A stretch of 64,000 bases of DNA from Hymenopus coronatus (Eukaryota; Arthropoda; Insecta; Mantodea; Hymenopodidae), in NCBI GenBank assembly GCA_030762935.1, contig CM060899.1, positions 16,847,001 through 16,911,000 of the forward strand, written 5' to 3'. Positions 33,336-45,391 of this stretch are shown one piece after another. A program made the translations under genes and the position numbers. Under the pieces are notes generated by a model. The model saw only the letters and a program-made list of their open reading frames with translations, was not told the origin of the DNA and did no database searches. The stretch's first letter is position 1; every line of letters begins with the position of its first letter.

Positions 33336-33650
33336 GTCGATAAGTTGCTCTAACCACTAAGCTACAATGGCAACATACCGACATGACATTAAATTTCCCA
33401 ACTGATTTGCATTTTTCCTGATAAACCACAAGGAGATCTCAGATTATTTTGAGATAACATACCACAATGGCAACTTTGTGTTTTAAGTACTTTAAGTGCT
33501 AGGCTTCATAGTTTAATTATTAGGTCAAGTAATGCTAATTCTTCTCTCTTTGTGGTTTATTTGGGAAAATGTGAGTCAATTGGGAAATATAATATCATGC
33601 TGGTATATTGCCATTGTAACTCAGTGGTTATAACAACTGCACAGAGACCG
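33336..33650. mobile_element. Foldback element with tRNA-like ends
   Basis: About 95-bp inverted ends. The left end has CTAACCACTAAGCTACAATG, TAAATTTCCCAACTGA and AAACCACAAGGAGA; the right end mirrors them as CTTTGTGGTTTAT, TCAATTGGGAAATATAAT and CATTGTAACTCAGTGGTTAT. Each terminus, read outward to inward, has an A-box-like TAGCTTAGTGGTTAG or TAACTCAGTGGTTAT. A B-box-like GGTCCAAAACC lies just outside at about 33661. It looks like two oppositely oriented tRNA-headed elements or a SINE-end foldback. It interrupts the right palindrome arm. Confidence 0.65.
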
Positions 33651-34293
33651 CAAGATCTGTGGTCCAAAACCTGGCTATAGGCTATTTCTCTGTCTGACTC
33701 TACTTATCCAATCTTTGAAGAATTCAACATGCTCCTGCTCCCATATGTATACGTGATATAAATTGCCTTCTTTACTCACAACTAGAGGCTAGACTTTCAC
33801 ACACCAAAATAAGCTGCATTCATGTCCTATCAAACAATGAAACATGTAGGATCAAGCTTGTTTTTGGCTAAACCATTGCAAAAGAGAGATTCTAATTTAT
33901 TAATGCAGATCTTTTCATCGTTTTTTATGAATTAGAACTGCAGTTCCTGACAAAATCCTGTATTTTCTGCTTATTCTTTTTAATGTCCCAACAGCATTCC
34001 AATGCCATTATCAGCACTTAGTTTTCCTCCTCCTCCTCAAATCTTTCAATTAATTCTAATTTTTGTTTTAATGTCAACACATATTATTTTCTTTCTCTGC
34101 CTTCTAATTTCTTTCAACCTGCTTTATTGCTGATTAACATCAGAAAACAGAGCTTATTTTCAATTTAAACAGGTTTACTGATAACATTGGAAACTGTACT
34201 CTGTTGCATGTGGTGGTCATTTAAACAATGGAAACGACACTTATTGTTGTGCCATGTGTCACTTATTGCCGTTTCCTAGAGAAAATTAATGTA

Positions 34294-35183
34294 CCTTTTT
34301 TTTACTTTCTCTATACTATTATGTACATAGTGTATAGAAAAGGTTTTGTATTGCACCCAAAAATTTGATACTGAGATTACATGCTTTGAAACCTCCTGAA
34401 ATCAAAAAAGCATTTTTAGAAAAACGTCTGTATGTGTGTCTGTCTGTCAGTGTGTGCATGTGTCTGTGGGCAGCATAGCTCAAAAATGAAAAGTCTATTA
34501 AAGACCAAACTTGGTATTTAAGTTCAGTATCTTCCAAGGATGGAACACGAAGACTTTCAAGCAAATCCCCCCTACCTCTAACTACCATTTACATGGAAAA
34601 ATTTTTGAAAATTTTGATTTTCTCAAAAATGACTAACGATTTTGATTAAAATGTTGTATATTAAAGATATTTACATGACAAATAAAGTGTATATCTTGAA
34701 TTTTCTGCAAATAGCCTCTGAAGACATCTTTATTCTGGATGAATTTTGCAAAATTTTGTATAACTGGTAAACCGTAAGAGATAGACAAAAACTTAATACA
34801 AAATGTAGAGCTCGTTAAAACACATAATTTGTGTTTTTTATATATTTTTTTTTTTTTTCATGGAGTTGATCATTTTTAAGATGTTCATAGTTATTGGTTT
34901 CAGCTGTAAAATACTTATACTTTTCCCATGTGGGAGTTTGTCAACTCCTGTCCATACAAACAAAGGAACTTCAGTCACATAACAACCAGCTTTTGACTAT
35001 CACTTTAATCTATGGTATTCTCTTATTTCCTTTCTACTTACATGGATGCAAGTAATATGACGATTTATGCTATTTTTTTCTTGATTAGCATGAAGGAAAT
35101 AGAAGAAAAAGCTTTTTAACAATAATCTATTGTAGAAATGTAGAGAAAGTCATGTGAATGGAACACATTAGATTTTTTTTTTT
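34294..35183 (-). mobile_element. HM-family copy 9, outer right arm of the palindrome
   Basis: It starts TTTTTTACTTTCTCTATACT with the hairpin ATTATGTACATAGTG. It has a short mixed GT tract at 34430-34465 and GTGGGCAGCATAGCTCA, and ends GTAGAGAAAGTCATGTGAAT and ACACATTAGATTTTT. Confidence 0.94.
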
Positions 35184-35537
35184 ATGCAGGGATAATTAAT
35201 CTACACACAAATAATCGGGAATAATGCTATATATTAAAAAATAGACAAATGTACAACCAAAGTTGGAAAATTTACTTTATCTTCAGAGCACTGGGAATTA
35301 AAAGAATTATAAATAAAATGTATCTCTCCTGTCCATTACTCACGACTTGTCCTAACTACTAATACAATATGCTTTTTACCACTTAAGAGACTAAATAGCA
35401 AAAGTTGCCGAATTTATATTTTTTGCTTTTTGTGTAGGCTTATTAATTTTAATTCCCTCTGTAACTTACATTTTAATTTTATTGCAACTTAAATATTGCA
35501 CTTTAAATTGCAAGTGAATCTTTTTTATTTTAAAACT
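35184..35537. other. No recognised feature
   Basis: AT-rich spacer between two HM copies. Confidence 0.4.
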
Positions 35538-36447
35538 TATTACTTTCTCTAGCCCCATATGTACAACATACATAGGGATATAGAGAGGTATTGTATTCCA
35601 CCCAAAAATTGGATACCGAGATTTCACCGGTAATACATGTTTTAGGACCCCATGTATCCAAAAAAAAGCATTTTCACAAAAAGGGCTGTATGTGTGTGTG
35701 TGTCCATGTGTCTGTGAACACGATAACTCAAAAACGAAAAGTAGCTAAAATACCAAACTTGGTATTCAAGTTTATCTTCCAAGGATGCGACACGAAGTTT
35801 TTGAGAAAAATCCCCCCACCCCAAACTATCCTTTACATGGAACTTTTTTCGAAAATGTTGATCTTCTTAAAAATGGCTCTAACGATTTTGATTAAAATAT
35901 TATATATTAAAGACATTTACCTAACAAATAAAATGTATATCTTGAATTTTCTGGGAATAGCTTCTGAAGACCTGTTTATTCTGGATGAATTTTGCTTAAT
36001 TTGGCATAACTAGTAAACCATAAGAGATAGACAAAAACTTACTATAAAAAAAATTTAGGTCTTGTTAAAATACACAAGTTATATCATATACATTTTTCTC
36101 GTGGAGCTTACCATTTTCATCATATTCATTGTTATTAGTTTCAGTTGTGAAGTACTTATACTTTTCTCAGATGGGAGTGTCCGTTTTTCTTTTGTTCTAC
36201 TTCTGGTCAAGAAAAGAAGCATTTTGTAATGATAATCGCATAACGACAGCTTTTACACATTTGACTATTGGTTTAGCCTAGTGTGTTTCCTTATTTTCTT
36301 CCTACTTATACGGAACTAAATAATAAGAGCATTGTGCTAACGAGTACCATGATTAGCAAGGTGCAGAAAGAAGAAGAATCTTATGCATGAAGTTTGTAGA
36401 ACAACTAGAGAAAGTACTGTGAGTGCAACACATCAGATTTTTTTTTA
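35538..36447 (-). mobile_element. HM-family copy 10 (subfamily B)
   Basis: It starts TTACTTTCTCTAGCCCC with the B hairpin (CCCCATATGTAC, loop, ATACATAGGG). It has a short GT tract at 35693-35708 and ends ACAACTAGAGAAAGTACTGT and AACACATCAGATTTTT. It contains the longest family reading frame, 35591-36013, 140 codons. Confidence 0.94.
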
Positions 36448-36791
36448 AAATGTAATAATTTATTAAAATACTACGTTGTTACAAGTGTTAAGAATCTCCA
36501 CTTTAGTACTTAAAATATACACTCCCAACCCGTAGAATTGCTTTAGAATCACTTGTCTTCCTCCATGCTTAAGTTTACGTTAGTCTCAAAGAATATAAGT
36601 GTCACAATAGTTAGCATTTTGCATTTCACGTGCCCCATAGCGGATCTGACAATATTTGCTGTTGATGCATTAGCAGTGTAATACTTAGCTGATTTTGTTA
36701 GTTATATGTTAGCAGCTCTACATTAGTGGCTACCATAAATGACCTAGCAATATCTGAAAGAAAATGTCAGCCAAAATCCTGAGTGCATGTG
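36448..36791. other. No recognised feature
   Basis: AT-rich spacer. Confidence 0.4.
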
Positions 36792-37664
36792 GAAAAATCT
36801 GATGTGTACCATTCACATGAATTTCTCTATATCCCTGCAACAAATTATTCTTAAAAAGCTTATATTTCTATTAACTTCATGCTAATGAGTAAAACATTAG
36901 CAGAAATAGTCATATTACTTGCTTCCTTCTAAGTAGAGGTGAAATAAGGGGGTACCATAGGTTAAAGTGATAATCAAAAGCTGGCTACTATGTCACTGAA
37001 GTTCCTTTGTTTGTATGGACAGCAGTTGACAAATTTCTGTATGAGAAATGTTTGTTTTTCGTAGCAGAAACCAAAAATATGGAATGTCACAAAAACGACG
37101 AACTCCATGAAAAAAATGTATATAACATAAATTGTGTGTTTTAACGTGCTCTACATCTTTTGTGGAGTAGGTTTTTGTCCAATTCTTACGGTTTATCAGT
37201 TATTCAAAATTTAGTAAAATTCGTCCAGAATAAACTACTCTTCAGAGGCTACTCTCAGAAAATTCAAGATATACATTTTATTTGTCAGGTAAATATCTTT
37301 AATATACAAAATTTTAAACAAAATCGTTAGAGCCATTTTTGAGAAAATCACAATTTTCGAAAAAAGTTCCATGTAAAGGGTAGTTGGGGGTGGGGGATTT
37401 TTCTCAAAATCTTTGTGTCGCATCCCTGGAAGATACTAAATTTAAATACCTAGTTTGGTATTTTACCTACTTTTCGTTTGTGAGTTATCGTGTTCACATA
37501 CACGGGCACACACACACATGGACCTTTTTCCGAAAATGGTTTTTTTAGATAAAGGAGACCCTAAAACATATATTTCTGGTGAAATCTCGGTATCAAATTT
37601 TTGGTGGAGTACAATACATTCTCTATACACTATGTACATAGTGCCTATAGAGAAAGTAAAAATG
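36792..37664 (+). mobile_element. HM-family copy 11 (subfamily A)
   Basis: It starts AAAAATCTGATGTGTACCAT and ends with a nearly perfect hairpin (TTCTCTATACACTATG against CATAGTGCCTATAGAGAA) and AGTAAAAA. A short CA tract lies at 37506-37518. A full-length reference copy for the family. Confidence 0.95.
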
Positions 37665-38130
37665 TGCTTTTGGCAAGCTCAAAAATAGTATTTAATTGAA
37701 GTGCAATGTTTCAATTGCAGTGCTTTAATAGGATTTATAACAAACCTTCCATCTTTCATTCAAAAAACTTTGGTGTATTATTTTACATCTCTCACAGAAA
37801 CAAAATGAAAGCTTTTAACACTTCTAACTGCCAATCCTCTTGGTGAATTTTGATAGCATACTTATAAATAAGCCACCACCAATGCCTTTTTATTAGGTGG
37901 GGAGATATTCACTTCACTTTTATCTTCCTTCAAAAAATGCTGCATAATGAATCCACATAATAGACAAGATTTATTGTGAATCATAGGGATTACAAGAATC
38001 CATATCAAAGATAGTAAATATAGAACAAAATAAGAATAAGTATATATACTTAATTACAATACGTTGAATTACATACCCTATAAGAAATCATAATTATTTA
38101 CCAGTATGTGCAAATTCAATTGAATAAAAA
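37665..38130. other. No recognised feature
   Basis: AT-rich spacer upstream of a LINE tail. Confidence 0.4.
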
Positions 38131-38139
38131 CAGTGTTCT

Positions 38140-38790
38140 AATAACAAGTTTCTCACTTTGCATATAAATGTAGCTTCTGAGGCAATAAGTTTCACAGTCA
38201 GGAAGCGTGCTATATAATCCCAGAATCTCTTATGCTTTTGTCAAATAATGACATATTATGTATAATTATGCTTAATTTAAACCTATTTCTTGTGTGAAAG
38301 CTATGGTTTTCACAGTATCCCCGAAAGTATACCAGAAGTTCTCTAACAATGTGACAACTTCTGACATATATAGGCAAGGAAGTGACAATATATGGAGCGT
38401 TCGGTATAAATTGTTACAGGAATCCCTTTCTTCTTCTCTATTATTATTCTAATAGTTCTTTTTTTAATTTTGAAGATTGTATTTTCTTTATCAGTTAACC
38501 CAAAATATCATGCCAAATTTTAACAAACTGTTGAAATGCACAAAGTATAGATTTCTCAAAGTTTTCAAGTTTGCAATATTTTTTGTAGATATAAACATAA
38601 AATACAGTTCACTTAACTTAGATGCCCGTTTCTCAATATGCATGCTCCATTTCAAATGTTCATCAATCCATACCCCCAGGAGTTTGGTAGTGGGTTTATA
38701 GTGCACCAATTCACTTTCTAGTTTTATTTGTGGCTTATGAACATTGGTATTTTGAACGTGAGTAAATGAAATGAACACAGATTTATTCTT
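38140..38790 (-). pseudogene. CR1-like LINE, RT thumb and tail fragment
   Basis: The minus strand at 38778-38491 reads VHYKPTTKLLGVWIDEHLKW, ASKLSELYFMFISTKNIANL, then LRNLYFVHFNSLLKFGMIFW. This is the post-palm region of a non-LTR reverse transcriptase (KFLGV.ID..L.W...I..., Y.....S...YG..FW). A decayed continuation toward 38140 has ENHSFHTRNRFKL. The palm domain with the YxDD site is missing. Confidence 0.85.
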
Positions 38791-41138
38791 ATTTATTTAT
38801 TAACTTATTTTGAACAAATCATTCCTGCTTTTCATGTTCTAAAATCGATGTTATCTATTTCAACAGCTTTATTACTACAGATTCTGTGTAATATTGTTAC
38901 ATACTTGTCAGTTCTGCAACCAAAACAACTCCAGTTTTATATAAAATACATAAATACTATAATAAATTAATAGTCTAAGTTACTAAAAGAAAGCAGGGTT
39001 TTAGTAATTTGGTCCACAAAAACGTTTCAAACTTGTCATGTGTATGATACTAACTCTTGAATTATATTTAGAACTTCTAAAAGCTAGTCATCTTGAACAT
39101 TAGTTCCTGCTATTTCCTTTGAGATAACTTCTCAAAATATCCTACAGTATCTAATAAACATGAGAGGTAGTTCCTAAGCAGCTCAAAATTGAAAGAACTT
39201 ATGGTATATTCCACATAATAAAGCTCTATTTTTTATATTCAGAAAAAATAAACACAATATTATTTTTCATAGCAAAACAATTTTATTTTTTGTTATACTG
39301 GTTCATTTTATATGGAATGGAACTTACCTACTTTTTGGTTAGTTTGATTCCATAAATAAAAATTCGTACACATTTTTTAAGTTTCATGTCCAACTGCATG
39401 CCCTTTTGTTAGTGGATTGTGCGTTGATTAAAACTCCTTAGTCCGTGCACTCCAACTGAACCTAAAGCACTACTAAGAGTTCACCATTCATTAGTATTAC
39501 ATTATAAATGACACTAATCGATATGTTGCTTTAGATAAAATATAATGCAGAAGATTCCTTATAAACCGAACAGTTTCGGCGGTAACTTTGCTAATGTCAT
39601 TTAACTCTCAGTCTAAAGATCGCTAATATAGTCTGTGTTACCCATTCATTTAGTTCAGTTGCTTTATTTTCTTTACCCTAATATATCGAAATAAGTGTAT
39701 AATCTTTAACCAAAAAGCCTATTCACCTACTTGGCCTGAGATCATTCGATGGCTTCTTTCGACCTGTCACTCACAAGCACGCCCACACCAACAGAAACAC
39801 GTTTCTTCGCGTATTTACATTGAGTTCATGGATTCAATTAAAAGCCGGATATAGCAAGGTGTTGCAGTAATATTTATACTAAATAAATGCCTGCCAAAAG
39901 AGAACAGGGCATTTAAATTACTTATGCGGAAACCCAAGTCACCTATCCTGTTTAGTAGCCAATGTCGTCATTTATCGTCCTCCTAAGGAATTTAATGTAA
40001 AAATTCACGTGATATAATCAAACAAGTAACGGATCATAATTATGTTTCATAGGAATACTTGGAAGTGTGGAGTAACCACTGAAATCAGCCTTTTGGACTG
40101 ACACACACAAGTGATCATCAGAATCGGAATTTACGGGAAGTGATTTGTGTATGAGAAAGGTTTCCAGACATTACGGAACAAAACATTTTTAACTTTCTGG
40201 GCACAAAAATTGATACATACTGTTAACATCTGAGCATGTTAAGAGCTCAGAGGATCCGACCCATCGCAAGTAGTGGTACATGAGAGGCTGAAAAGTAAAC
40301 TTCAATGAAAGTCCGAACACTGCAAAATAACAAGCGAGTCAAGCAACATTCTTGTCCAAAGGAATATTACTGCAGCCATTTCTAAAACAAATTGTGTAGC
40401 CAAACTGGAATAGAAACAGGCATATACCCTGAAAAACCTGAACGGGAACGATGTTATTTTAGAACGGAAGCTCCAACATCTGGACATTTAATTCTTCGCA
40501 TATGATCATAACATTAAATATAGAACTTTATTAGGTAAAATACATTATTTGGTAACCTTTTTATTTTCCAAAACGGTTTCTTCTGAAAATCGAGCGTTTC
40601 TTCCCAACTTAATAAAAACCACATTTTATGAAATTAAGTTACACACAAATTCTCGCCTTAAGCATAATTTGAAAATATTTAAAATTACTCTATTACTTAG
40701 AATTTTTCATTTGTTTTTTTTTTTTTTTTTAATATGCCCCAACATTTCCATGCATTATGTGTTTTTATGCAATGAGATATCAATCCAATCTTTGAATGCT
40801 TGGAGCAACTGATTTTAAATGTTTGGGCACATAAAATAGAGGCACATGTTGATTGCTCCATAATAAGGCATTTTATGTGCTTTTCTATTTTTGCAACTAT
40901 TTAAATTCCGAAATTACTTTTAATGATATTCAAATAAAACTACCACGCATCCTGCTGTGAAAATTCAAGACTTGTACTTCCGTTATTATGTATTTGAATT
41001 GGTGCATCCATATATGGCGTAACGTTCACCCATATTTAATTTTTTGTCACAATACATATTTTATTCGATTGTGTGCACTAATAAAAATGTCTCCGGTTAT
41101 CATTTGGCAATAAGGCGTCTGCTAAAAACAACCACTCG
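38791..41138. other. Long stretch without recognised genes
   Basis: AT-rich single-copy-looking DNA. The 39.6-40.4 kb part is slightly more GC-rich and free of recognised repeats, so it could hold a 5' exon or regulatory region of the Dbs-like gene; I found no exon I can support. Confidence 0.4.
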
Positions 41139-41972
41139 TTTTTACTTTCTCTAAATGGTTAGAGAGGGTACCTATTGTATTTCACCCAAAAATTCTATAC
41201 CGAGATTTCACCGGAAAACATTTTTAGGACCCCCTGAATAAAAGAAAAGCATTTTCATAAAAAGGTCCGCATGTGTATGTATGGGCAGCATATCTCAAAA
41301 AACGATAAGACGGTTAAATACCAAACTTGGTATTTAAGTTTGACATATTTCTAGGACATGGCACGAAAATTAACTACCCTTTACATGGGAAAATGTTCGA
41401 AAATTTTGTTTTTCTTAAAAATGGCTCTTACAATTTTGATTAAAACACTACACACCATTTCCATCACAAATAACATGTATATCTTGAATTTTCTGTGAAT
41501 AGTTTCTGAAGACCTGCTTATTCTGGATGAATTTTGCATAACTAGTAACCGTAACAGACAGACAAAAACTTAATACACAAAAATGTTGATCTCGTTAAAA
41601 TACACAATTTGTCACATACCTTTTTATCGATGAGTTTACCGTTTTCGAGGTATTCCTTGTTATTAGTTTCAATTGTAAAGTACTTATACTTTTCTCAGAC
41701 AGAAACTCTCCGTTTTTCTTTTGTTCTACTCCTGACCAAGCAAAGAAGCGATTTGCAATGACAATCGTATAACGACAGCCTTTCAAACATTTTACTATCA
41801 CTTTAGCCTAGTGCATTCCCTTAGTTCTCTTCTACTTATAAGGATCTAGGCAATAAGGACATTCTGCTAATGCTTATCTCGATTAGCATTGTGCAGAAAG
41901 AAGAATATAATATTTTGTAAGAAGTTTGTAGAGTAGCAAGAGAAAGTCATGTGAGTGTTATACATCAAATTA
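41139..41972 (-). mobile_element. HM-family copy 12, hairpin end shortened
   Basis: It starts TTTTTACTTTCTCTAAATGG then TTAGAGAGGGTACC; the hairpin core is lost, leaving only its outer stem. The microsatellite is reduced to a few GT units. It ends AGAGAAAGTCATGTGAGTG and TACATCAAATTA (B-type). Confidence 0.9.
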
Positions 41973-42915
41973 TTTGTAACAAAGCTCCACAGCAGCGCGC
42001 TCTCCATATAATTTAACTCGTTTAGTCTAAAATGTGTGATTAATTGTGTCAATTAACCTTTCTACCCGCCAAATTTAGTTCCTATAAGAAAGTTTCAGAT
42101 ATTAAGTGTGCTCTTTTTTTCTTATCCTGAAGATCATCAATTAAGCCATATGTATAATTAGATTTTTTTTTTTTAGAAAAGTCATTGTTGGTAGGAATGG
42201 TCATTATAGAGAAACTTGTTGTTAATACAGAATATAAGCTATTAGTGAAATTAAACCAACAATTAATTTAACTATATAAATAAACCAAAATAGTTTAAAT
42301 AAAATGAATTACATTTACGGTAACAAACCTGAAGAACTGGCAATATAGCAGTGAAAATTAAATTTATGACATACAAACGCCATACGTATTATCTTGAGTA
42401 CATGCTAAATAACTGACATTATGACACCCCTGGTATTGGGGGAAAACAATAAAAGTGCACACTGTTAAACATTCATGATGGGTAGGTGAGCATTACTCTT
42501 GAACACTACACATCTAGTTTAAAATATGGCCATCAGAGTTTCTAATTGAACTGGGCATTTTTGTCAGATGTAGATCTAGTAAGTCCTCTTGGTTGAATTT
42601 TCAGCAGCGATATGATTACCTCTAACTCCAAATGCACTTCAGCTTTCTTGCCATGTAATTCACGATGGAATTGACACATACCAACAACTGCCAAGTTCAA
42701 ACCATTTTCAAAGATATTCTACCACTTCAAGTGATAGCTTGATATGGAAATACATTGTAATGCCTCTAATTCACATTGATCAACTCTGTCCTCCTTCAAG
42801 ATATTCGACTCACACGGCGTTTTATGATCCTTCCACCTTTTACCATATCTGTGGCTCTGTTATTATTTCTTTTCATTCTATCAGAAAGTCATGTGATGTG
42901 AAGAAACAATCGAAG
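41973..42915. other. No recognised feature
   Basis: AT-rich spacer. No exon or repeat recognised. Confidence 0.4.
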
Positions 42916-42917
42916 TA

Positions 42918-43090
42918 CAATGTGTGTAAGTAAAGTAATGAGACTAACAGTATAGAGTTCGATGTGGCAGCACTGGTAGTGCAGGACTTGGGAGAGGAGA
43001 TCAGTGACCGTGTTATACATTAGCAGTACAAGTTTCATCTTATTGGGTCAGGTCAAGTGTGGTTTTGTACAGCTTACTTTTGTCAAACCA

Positions 43091-43142
<52 letters not shown>

Positions 43143-43673
43143 CGCGCGTGTTTTCTAAAAAAAAAAAACATCATAGTGAAAGGTCTGTGGTTTCTAGGAC
43201 TGGTGAAAATATCACAAGAGTACGAGATTTTACGCTAGCAGATCATCAGCACCAAAAGTTCTTAAAAGACTTTGCAATAGGCTCATGGGTATAAAATAAA
43301 ATATAAAACACTTTTAAAAAAGCTGTGTGTTTCTCACATAGAAATTCCAGTAAACCGTTTTTGGCTAGTAAGAACATTTCGTCAACCGCCCCTCCCCCTT
43401 TTATTTGCTAGACTTGAGTTCCTGAGACTTTTACCCTTCTCAGAGAATCAAAACAATCTCAAGCACATCGCTTTGGAACCTTGAACAACATTCAAAAGGT
43501 GTAACCGACCAGAAGAAGGCTATTCCAATTTCCGTGCTCCAGCTTTACAATGCGGAGTTGAAGGCCTGTCTCTGGGTTGTGTGGCTTCCTAAGGCACTTG
43601 CTTTGAAAGAGACGATGCTTAATTGAAATAAAAATATCTAAAATCAGTGTCATTACTTTATTTACACACCTTG
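42918..43673. mobile_element. Non-autonomous Tc1/mariner-like element
   Basis: It is flanked by TA on both sides. Inverted ends are about 30 bp: CAATGTGTGTAAGTAAAGTA and, from the right, CAAGGTGTGTAAATAAAGTA, both followed by ATGA.ACT. Its 756-bp body keeps a scrap of an HTH-region frame (SVVSRTGENITRVRD at about 43184-43230). A (GT)n tract of about 28 units lies at 43094-43150. No catalytic domain remains. Confidence 0.8.
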
Positions 43674-43674
43674 T

Positions 43675-44555
43675 ATATTTCAACTTTTAGAGGACCAGGC
43701 ACAGCAGAAGCTAAATTCACAACAATGAATGACAGAGAAATACTACCAGAATCACTCTTTCCTCCGTAAGTTATCATGTCATAAGGAACTTAGAAATTCC
43801 ATACTTAGAAATTAATACATATACCATTTAGAGATTCCACAACGCCAGTGTTCCCATTGGGCGATACCAAAATATAATGTTGTGCTCCAATGTTTGCATG
43901 CCTTGATCATAACTTTATTAAACACAGTGTTATGGTACAGCGATTAAAATTACATTTCAATTTATACATTTTAAATCTATTTGATCTACTTTTTCAAATT
44001 CAGAGGAATCAAACATGTTTTAAAAACAAATTTGGTTGATCTTTATAAAACACAATCGTGAAAGCTTATGTCTTAACGTTTTTATTTATAAGCACTTTAT
44101 TCTCTGCAACCAAATGGGAACAATGGCAGTAAGATGTTTATCTTTGAAGAAATAAATGGGCGCAAATGTTCGGATTTCGCCAGACAAGTCCTGCTTTCTT
44201 AGTATTTTGTTAGCGTCCGGCTGACTTTTAGCGATAAAACCAAGCTGTTCTCCGTTCTGCCTTTAATAAAAATACGAAATATTGAAATTTATTATAGATG
44301 ACAACAATTTAGATCAACAGGACATTTTTCATTTGTGACAATGTGAAAAACACGCATTTTGAAAGAAATTTTGAAATTAAAAAAAGACACTGTGTTTTCG
44401 GAATCTGACGTTCAAATTCATACCTGCAGTAGTTTGGTTACTCTTTTGTTTCCTTGAACACGCAGTTGATTCTATTAGTAATTTTGAAAATATAATTATT
44501 CTTCACGTTTATGTTAAATCAAGATGCTGAAGAAGTGATAACTGCAAAACAAACT
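43675..44555. other. No recognised feature
   Basis: AT-rich spacer. Confidence 0.4.
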
Positions 44556-45262
44556 TAAAAAATCAGATGTGAACCGTTCACATGACTTTCTCTGTATCTC
44601 TGCAATAAATTATTGTTAAAAAGCTTGTACTTCTATTTACTTCATGCTAATCAGAAAAAAAAAAAATACCAGAAATAGTCTTTTTACTTGCTACCTTGTA
44701 AGTAGAAGCGAAACAACGGAGTTCCATAGGTTAAAGTGATAGGCAAAAGCTGGTAGCTATGTGTCTGAAGTTCCTTTGTTTGAGCGCACAGGAGTTGGCA
44801 AATTCCAGTATGATGTTCAAAGCTGAAACTAAAAAGAAGAAATATCTTAAAAACGATCAATTCCATGAAAAAATGTATATTACATAAATGGCGTGTTTTA
44901 ACGTGCTCTTCATTTTTTGTGCGGTAAGTTATTTTTCCATCTCTTACAGTGTAGCAGTAATGCAAAATTCCGTAAAATTGATCCAGAATAAAGTAGTCTT
45001 AGAGGTTATTCCCAGAAAATTCAAGATATACATTTTATTTGTCGTGTAAATATCTTTAATATGCGACATTTTAATGAAAATCGTTAGAGCCATTTTTAAG
45101 AAAATAAATTATTTCGACATTTTTTCCGTGTAAAGGGTAGTTTGGGGGGGGGGATTTTTCTCAAAATCTTCGTGTCGCATCCCTGGAAGATACTAAACTT
45201 AAATACCAAGTTTGGTATTTTACTGACATTTCGTTTTTGAGTTATCGTGTTCACAGACACAC

Positions 45263-45314
<52 letters not shown>

Positions 45315-45391
45315 TTTTGTGAAAATGCTTTTTTTTTTTTGGATATAAGGGACCCGAAAACATATATTTCAGGTGAAATCTCGATATCGAA
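44556..45391 (+). mobile_element. HM-family copy 13, hairpin end lost
   Basis: It starts AAAAAATCAGATGTGAACCG. It has a (CA)n tract of about 25 units at 45262-45312. It stops at AAATCTCGATATCGAATAAT without the terminal hairpin, followed by a short AAT run. Confidence 0.92.

Larger units (their letters stand above)
30480..34620. repeat. Large imperfect palindrome (inverted duplication)
   Basis: Matching inverted blocks are: 30758-31148 with 33930-34293; 31970-32040 with 33855-33910; 32545-32800 with 33080-33335; and the inner ends of HM copies 7 and 9. Shared landmarks include AATGACACGTGG/CCATGTGTCACTTATT, CAGGATTTTGTCAG/CTGACAAAATCCTG and TTATGCAGAACTTGGG on opposite strands. The centre is near 32.9-33.0 kb. 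The left arm carries an HM insertion at 31149-31954 absent from the right arm; the right arm carries a foldback element at 33336-33650 absent from the left. The 32050-32540 segment has no clear partner. Confidence 0.88.

Noticed and set aside
39715..39800. Possible first coding exon of the Dbs-like gene (minus strand ATGATCTCAGGCCAA then GTAGGT)
   Set aside because: Its phase-0 end does not fit the phase-1 start of the 23391-23468 exon without an unseen exon, and there is no other support.
12155..45391. Calling the HM family a Helitron
   Set aside because: One end starts TC after A and the other has a hairpin, but the hairpin end finishes AGAAAGT with no CTRR and no Rep/helicase is present. 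Helentron-like origin is only a hypothesis.
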